Shown: positions 5,777 through 8,526 of the stretch, in pieces
How the letters are laid out: every line of letters begins with the position of its first letter
Numbering within the stretch: position 1 is the first letter of the stretch
NCBI GenBank assembly: GCA_030640695.1
Contig: DAOWIX010000050.1
Coordinates: forward strand, 1 to 8,526
Reading direction: 5' to 3'
DNA length: 8,526 nucleotides
Origin: Deltaproteobacteria bacterium
GTDB lineage: Bacteria > Desulfobacterota > Anaeroferrophillalia > Anaeroferrophillales > Tharpellaceae
Translations under genes and position numbers: made by a program
The notes under the pieces: generated by a model
The model's database searches: none
Told to the model about the DNA's origin: nothing
What the model saw: only the letters and a program-made list of their open reading frames with translations

Positions 5777-7684
5777 CTATTTTCTCGCCTTTCCGTAACC
5801 AATTTTAACAATCGCCTCTTCGACCTCACCTAAGACAGTGGGATCGTCGATTGTCGAAGGCATCCGGTACTCCTCATTATCGGCAATTTTACGCATCGTC
5901 CCGCGCAAAATTTTACCGGAGCGGGTCTTGGGCAAACGCGGAACCTCGGTTGCCAGCCTAAAACAGGCGAGCGGGCCCATCTGATCACGCACCATCTGCA
6001 CACACTCTTTAGCAATCTCTTCTGAAGCTTTGGTGACTCCGGCTTTGAGCACAAAGAAACCTACCGGCACCTGCCCTTTAAGATTGTCCTCAACCCCTAA
6101 AACGGCACATTCGGCGACATCGGGGTGGGTTGCAACAATCTCTTCCATACCCCCGGTCGAAAGCCGATGACCAGCCACATTAATAACATCATCAACCCGG
6201 CCCATAACATAGATATAGCCTTCTTCGTCGATATAACCGCCGTCACCGGTAAAGTAGTAGCCGGGATAGGCGCTGAGATAAGAGTCGACATAATGCTGAT
6301 CCTGCTCCCACAAGGTTGGCAGACAGCCCGGCGGCAACGGCAGTTTGATTGTCACAATACCTTCCTTGTTAGCCCCCAGCTCATTACCATCATTATCGAG
6401 AATTTTGACATTAAATCCCGGTACCGCCTTGGTCGGGGAACCCGGTTTAATCGGGAACTGCTCAAGCCCCATACAGTTGGCGGCAATCGGCCAGCCGGTT
6501 TCGGTTTGCCACCAGTGGTCGATAACCGGTATGCCAAGCAGATCAGTAGCCCAATGATAGGTATCGGGATCGAGACGTTCACCCGCTAAAAAGAGATGTT
6601 TAAAACAGGAGATATCATACTTCTTAAGAAATTCACCATTGGGGTCTTCTTTCTTGATCGCCCTAAAAGCGGTAGGCGCAGTGAAGAGAACCTTAACTTG
6701 ATGTTCGGAGATAACCCGCCAGAAGGCTCCGGCATCCGGGGTGCCAATCGGTTTACCCTCATACAAAATCGTCGTACAACCCAGAAAGAGAGGCGCGTAG
6801 ACGATATAGGAGTGCCCAACCACCCAACCGACATCGGAAGCGGCCCAGTAGACATCACCGGGCTTGACATTGTAGACCTGGGTCATGCTTCGCTTCAACG
6901 CAACAACATGGCCGCCGTTATCACGTACCACTCCTTTGGGAATGCCGGTGGTGCCTGAGGTATAAAGAATATAGAGAGGATCGGTGGCAGCCACCGTTGT
7001 ACAACCCACCGGTTCGGCCGCAGCGTAAAGCTCCATCCAGTCGAAGTCACGCCCCGTGATCAGCTCGGACTGGACCTGCGGACGCTGATAAATGATACAT
7101 TTTTCCGGCTTTACTTCGGCCAACTCAATCGCCTTATCGAGTAACGGTTTGTAGGGAAGTACCTTGGTTGCCCCTTCAAGACCGCAGGATGCCGAAATCA
7201 TCAATTTGGGCTTGGCGTCATTAATCCTGATGGCCAACTCATTCGGGGCAAAACCACCAAAGACGACGGAATGAACGGCGCCGATGCGGGCGCAGGCAAG
7301 CATCGCAATCGCGGTTTCGGGAATCATCGGCATATAGATAATCGCCGTATCCCCCTTGCTTAAGCCTTGAGCCGCCAGAACTCCGGCAAAACGGGAGACC
7401 TGATCTAAAAGATCACTGTAAGTTATTTTTTTTACGGTATCGGTCTGGGGGCTGTCATAGATAATAGCGACCTGGTCGGCACGACCATTTTCGACATGGT
7501 AATCGATCGCATTATAGCAGGTATTGAGTTCACCGCCGGAAAACCAACTATAAAAATTGGGGGCTCTGGAATCATCGAGAACCTTGTCCCACTTCTTCAC
7601 CCACTGTACATCCTCGGCCGCAGCCGCCCAATACTGATCCGGAGACTCCATTGATTGACGATATAGATCTTCGTATTTACCCAT
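5777..7684 (-). CDS. prpE: Propionyl-CoA synthetase-type AMP-forming acyl-CoA ligase (PrpE/ACSS3 group)
   Basis: 635 residues, full length. It activates a short-chain acid (propionate, perhaps acetate) with ATP to an acyl-adenylate and then acyl-CoA, in the cytosol. The ANL core motifs are intact: P-loop YTSGTTGIPKG (241-251), WWQTETGWP (391-399), YFTGDGG (477-483), hinge GRVDDVINVAGHRLST (495-510), and PKTRSGKILR (585-594) with catalytic K591. TGWP where acetyl-CoA synthetases have TGG, the STGGMEE hinge sequence and the N-terminal YRQSMESPDQYW favour the PrpE branch over Acs. K591 is also the usual acetylation-control site in this superfamily. AGGAGGG (minus strand, 7697-7691) precedes the ATG by six bases. 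It is divergent from a second ligase gene across a 664-base control region with a sigma-54-like promoter on this side. Substrate preference cannot be fixed from sequence alone. Confidence 0.92.
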   Translation of the reverse strand: MGKYEDLYRQSMESPDQYWAAAAEDVQWVKKWDKVLDDSRAPNFYSWFSGGELNTCYNAIDYHVENGRADQVAIIYDSPQTDTVKKITYSDLLDQVSRFAGVLAAQGLSKGDTAIIYMPMIPETAIAMLACARIGAVHSVVFGGFAPNELAIRINDAKPKLMISASCGLEGATKVLPYKPLLDKAIELAEVKPEKCIIYQRPQVQSELITGRDFDWMELYAAAEPVGCTTVAATDPLYILYTSGTTGIPKGVVRDNGGHVVALKRSMTQVYNVKPGDVYWAASDVGWVVGHSYIVYAPLFLGCTTILYEGKPIGTPDAGAFWRVISEHQVKVLFTAPTAFRAIKKEDPNGEFLKKYDISCFKHLFLAGERLDPDTYHWATDLLGIPVIDHWWQTETGWPIAANCMGLEQFPIKPGSPTKAVPGFNVKILDNDGNELGANKEGIVTIKLPLPPGCLPTLWEQDQHYVDSYLSAYPGYYFTGDGGYIDEEGYIYVMGRVDDVINVAGHRLSTGGMEEIVATHPDVAECAVLGVEDNLKGQVPVGFFVLKAGVTKASEEIAKECVQMVRDQMGPLACFRLATEVPRLPKTRSGKILRGTMRKIADNEEYRMPSTIDDPTVLGEVEEAIVKIGYGKARK

Positions 7685-7763
7685 TTAAAACCCTCCTCTA
7701 AAACTAGTTAAAACAATCTATCCAATAATCTAATAAACAGCCAATAACCTAACCTGGATTACT

Positions 7764-7779
7764 TGCAAAAAAGCAGCCA
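7764..7779 (-). promoter_or_regulatory. Sigma-54-like -24/-12 promoter for the propionyl-CoA synthetase gene
   Basis: Read on the minus strand, TGGCTGCTTTTTTGCA fits the sigma-54 consensus TGGCAC-G-N4-TTGCA at TGGC and TTGCA with exact GG-N10-GC spacing. The start would fall near 7753, giving a leader of about 70 bases. No better sigma-70 promoter is seen on this strand. Sigma-54 promoters need an enhancer-binding activator, and the palindrome at 7845-7854 lies about 95 bases upstream, within the usual range. Confidence 0.5.
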
Positions 7780-7844
7780 ATAAGCAAGCTAAGTAAAATA
7801 GCGGTTTATCACTAAACCATCACCCAAAAGAAGTCAAGATCATT

Positions 7845-7854
7845 TTGTATACAA
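7845..7854. promoter_or_regulatory. TTGTATACAA palindrome, candidate operator
   Basis: A perfect 10-bp palindrome lies between the two sigma-54-like elements. TTGTATACAA cores are typical of GntR-family (FCD-type) operators such as those described for MatR/MdcY malonate regulators. It could instead be an activator site for the flanking promoters. The 9-mer ATTTTGTAT overlapping it (7842-7850) recurs in both arms of the inverted repeat near the acs gene. Confidence 0.4.
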
Positions 7855-7861
7855 TTGCTGG

Positions 7862-7889
7862 ATTATAATAATAATATTTTTATTTTTTT
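7862..7889. other. 28-base pure A/T tract
   Basis: An uninterrupted run of A and T sits between the palindrome and the plus-strand sigma-54-like element. Such tracts are often bent or easily melted, and would suit DNA looping between an enhancer and a sigma-54 promoter. No exact IHF consensus is seen. Confidence 0.35.
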
Positions 7890-7954
7890 CCTGATCACTA
7901 CTGAACATCATATAAATAGCCCCAACAAACCAACAATGGCCGGTTAACGTAAAC

Positions 7955-7970
7955 TGGCATATATTTAGCT
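7955..7970 (+). promoter_or_regulatory. Sigma-54-like -24/-12 promoter on the acs side
   Basis: TGGCATATATTTAGCT matches TGGCA at -24 and GC at -12 with exact GG-N10-GC spacing; the -12 block is TAGCT where TTGCW is ideal. The start would lie near 7981, leaving a leader of about 370 bases before the acs ATG, which is long. A nearer sigma-70-like promoter exists, so this may be a secondary promoter or a chance match. Confidence 0.35.
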
Positions 7971-8140
7971 TGAAACATGTATATATCACATAAAGCGCAG
8001 ACTTCGAAAGAATCAATCACATTAATTTTACGACCGTAGCATATTTAATAATATAGATATAAGAAGCAAATAATCTCCTCTAAATAAACAACTCTAAGAA
8101 CCAAAATATAAGCCCATGCAGAACATTGCTTACTTTTTAC

Positions 8141-8167
8141 TTGACATTTTTATAACACTCTTATAGA
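8141..8167 (+). promoter_or_regulatory. Sigma-70-like promoter for acs
   Basis: A perfect -35 TTGACA (8141-8146) and TATAGA (8162-8167) are separated by 15 bases, which is shorter than ideal. Transcription would start near 8174, just before the inverted repeat, giving a leader of about 175 bases. Confidence 0.45.
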
Positions 8168-8179
8168 AAATACGTTCCG

Positions 8180-8246
8180 AACATACAAAATACAATCATA
8201 AGGCGTCCTGAGTAGAGAGGATGCCAGTGCTTGTATTTTGTATGTT
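8180..8246 (+). promoter_or_regulatory. Nested inverted repeat, candidate structured acs leader
   Basis: Outer arms AACATACAAAATACAA (8180-8195) and TTGTATTTTGTATGTT (8231-8246) are perfectly complementary over 16 bp. They can be extended by CCG/CGG (8177-8179 with 8249-8251) across a two-base bulge. Inside lies a second stem, GGCGTCCT (8202-8209) with AGGATGCC (8218-8225), closing on loop GAGTAGAG. Its single non-Watson-Crick pair is G.U on the plus strand but would be C.A on the minus strand, which favours an RNA of the acs sense. No T tract follows, so it is not an intrinsic terminator. I do not recognise a known riboswitch class. A long operator at the promoter, or a small mobile palindromic repeat, are alternatives. 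Confidence 0.55.
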
Positions 8247-8277
8247 GTCGGCAATTTGCAGCCTTTAGAACCAATCC

Positions 8278-8301
8278 AAGCCGATTCCGGCAGGATGGCT
8301 T
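8278..8301 (+). promoter_or_regulatory. Second leader hairpin upstream of acs
   Basis: AAGCC (8278-8282) pairs with GGCTT (8297-8301). An inner short stem (AT-CC with GG-AT, loop GGCA) is interrupted by bulges. GCCGA (8280-8284) can instead pair with TCGGC (8248-8252), so two folds compete. No U tract follows, and the ribosome binding site lies 35 bases downstream. Confidence 0.3.
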
Positions 8302-8348
8302 ATTTAAAGATTGCGGACCACAAACCTTAATACGCAGGAGGGTTTTCC

Positions 8349-8526
8349 ATGGCAGACACCGAACTTAAAAAAATCTATGAAGTACCGGCCGATTTCAGGG
8401 CCAAAGCCTACTTCAAAAGCCGCGAACAGTACCAAGAACTCTACGAGGAGTCGATCAACGATAATGACGGCTTCTGGGCCAAGATCGCCAAAGAGTATGT
8501 CACCTGGTTCAAGGAGTGGGATCAAG
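8349..8526 (+). CDS. acs: Acetyl-CoA synthetase, N-terminal part (runs off the window)
   Basis: 59 codons are visible from ATG, beginning MADTELKKIYEVPADFRAKA and continuing through YQELYEESINDNDGFWAKIA and TWFKEWDQ. The pattern Y-x-x-LY-x-x-S-I-x-(D/N)-x-x-x-FW-A, then WF-x-x-WD, is the N-terminal signature of AMP-forming acetyl-CoA synthetases (Acs), which make acetyl-CoA from acetate, ATP and CoA. The divergent gene shares its shorter version (YRQSMESPDQYW, WVKKWDKVL), so the two are paralogues. AGGAGGG at 8336-8342 with a six-base gap fixes this ATG. The catalytic core is outside the window, so another member of the same ligase family cannot be excluded. A structured region and candidate promoters precede it. 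Confidence 0.85.
   Translation, partial: MADTELKKIYEVPADFRAKAYFKSREQYQELYEESINDNDGFWAKIAKEYVTWFKEWDQ

Larger units (their letters stand above)
7685..8348. other. Divergent AT-rich control region between two acyl-CoA synthetase genes
   Basis: No credible gene is seen on either strand across these 664 bases, and the base composition is clearly more A+T-rich than the flanking genes. The region holds opposed sigma-54-like elements (7764-7779 minus, 7955-7970 plus), a TTGTATACAA palindrome, a 28-base A/T tract, a sigma-70-like promoter near 8141 and a nested inverted repeat (8180-8246) before the downstream gene. About 170 bases between 7971 and 8140 show nothing I can name. Confidence 0.8.

Noticed and set aside
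6125..6589. Plus-strand open frames inside the minus-strand acyl-CoA synthetase
   Set aside because: Antisense to intact ANL motifs of the real gene, with no independent support.
7832..7837. Minus-strand TTGACT near 7837-7832 as a sigma-70 promoter for the propionyl-CoA synthetase gene
   Set aside because: At 17-base spacing the -10 would be TAGTGA, a poor match; the sigma-54-like element closer to the gene fits better.
8180..8246. Integron attC site or CRISPR-like unit
   Set aside because: No GTTRRRY/RYYYAAC core pair at the ends, no series of spaced direct repeats, and no integrase or cas gene in view.
8304..8525. Minus-strand open frame at the right edge
   Set aside because: The plus strand here has a strong ribosome binding site and a clear acetyl-CoA synthetase N-terminus; the antisense frame is a shadow.

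Overview
The window looks like chromosomal DNA from a Gram-negative (diderm), probably anaerobic or facultative bacterium. Two predicted lipoproteins have Ser/Asn after the lipid-bearing cysteine, which fits outer-membrane sorting. The dihydroxy-acid dehydratase is the oxygen-sensitive [4Fe-4S] type. Acyl-CoA synthetases of the propionate and acetate types sit together under what look like sigma-54 promoters. A Desulfobacterota-like (former deltaproteobacterial) host fits, but this is inference from gene style, not a phylogenetic result. No phage, transposase, CRISPR or RNA gene was found.

Layout. (1) 9-2562, plus strand: two tandem lipoproteins with the same plan: lipoprotein signal peptide, variable linker, alpha/beta domain, and a C-terminal domain resembling the flagellar FlgT C-terminal fold. 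They are separated by 166 bases holding a perfect 18-bp inverted repeat. The second begins at a TTG and may carry a one-base frame problem at its start. (2) 2624-5665, plus strand: a compact likely operon of ilvD (valine/isoleucine/pantothenate synthesis), a HINT-type HIT hydrolase and a SAM-dependent methyltransferase-like protein of unknown target. The gaps are 18 bases each, and the run ends in a textbook bidirectional terminator shared with the convergent gene. (3) 5777-7684, minus strand: a propionyl-CoA synthetase-type AMP-forming ligase (PrpE/ACSS3 group). (4) 7685-8348: a long AT-rich divergent intergenic region. (5) 8349 to the window edge, plus strand: the first 59 residues of a second ligase, most likely acetyl-CoA synthetase.

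The most interesting part is the 664-base divergent control region between the two acyl-CoA synthetases. It carries opposed sigma-54-like -24/-12 elements, one per direction, flanking a TTGTATACAA palindrome and a 28-base pure A/T tract. It also has a sigma-70-like promoter on the acs side. Immediately downstream of that promoter is a nested inverted repeat: a 16-bp perfect outer stem around an 8-bp inner stem whose G.U pair favours RNA of the acs sense. The 9-mer ATTTTGTAT recurs at the palindrome and in both arms of the outer stem. Together these suggest shared control of acetate/propionate activation, plus either a structured acs leader or a long operator. All functional statements about this region are inference from pattern.

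The remaining genes are conserved metabolic families. The tandem FlgT-like lipoproteins are the least characterised protein products here.
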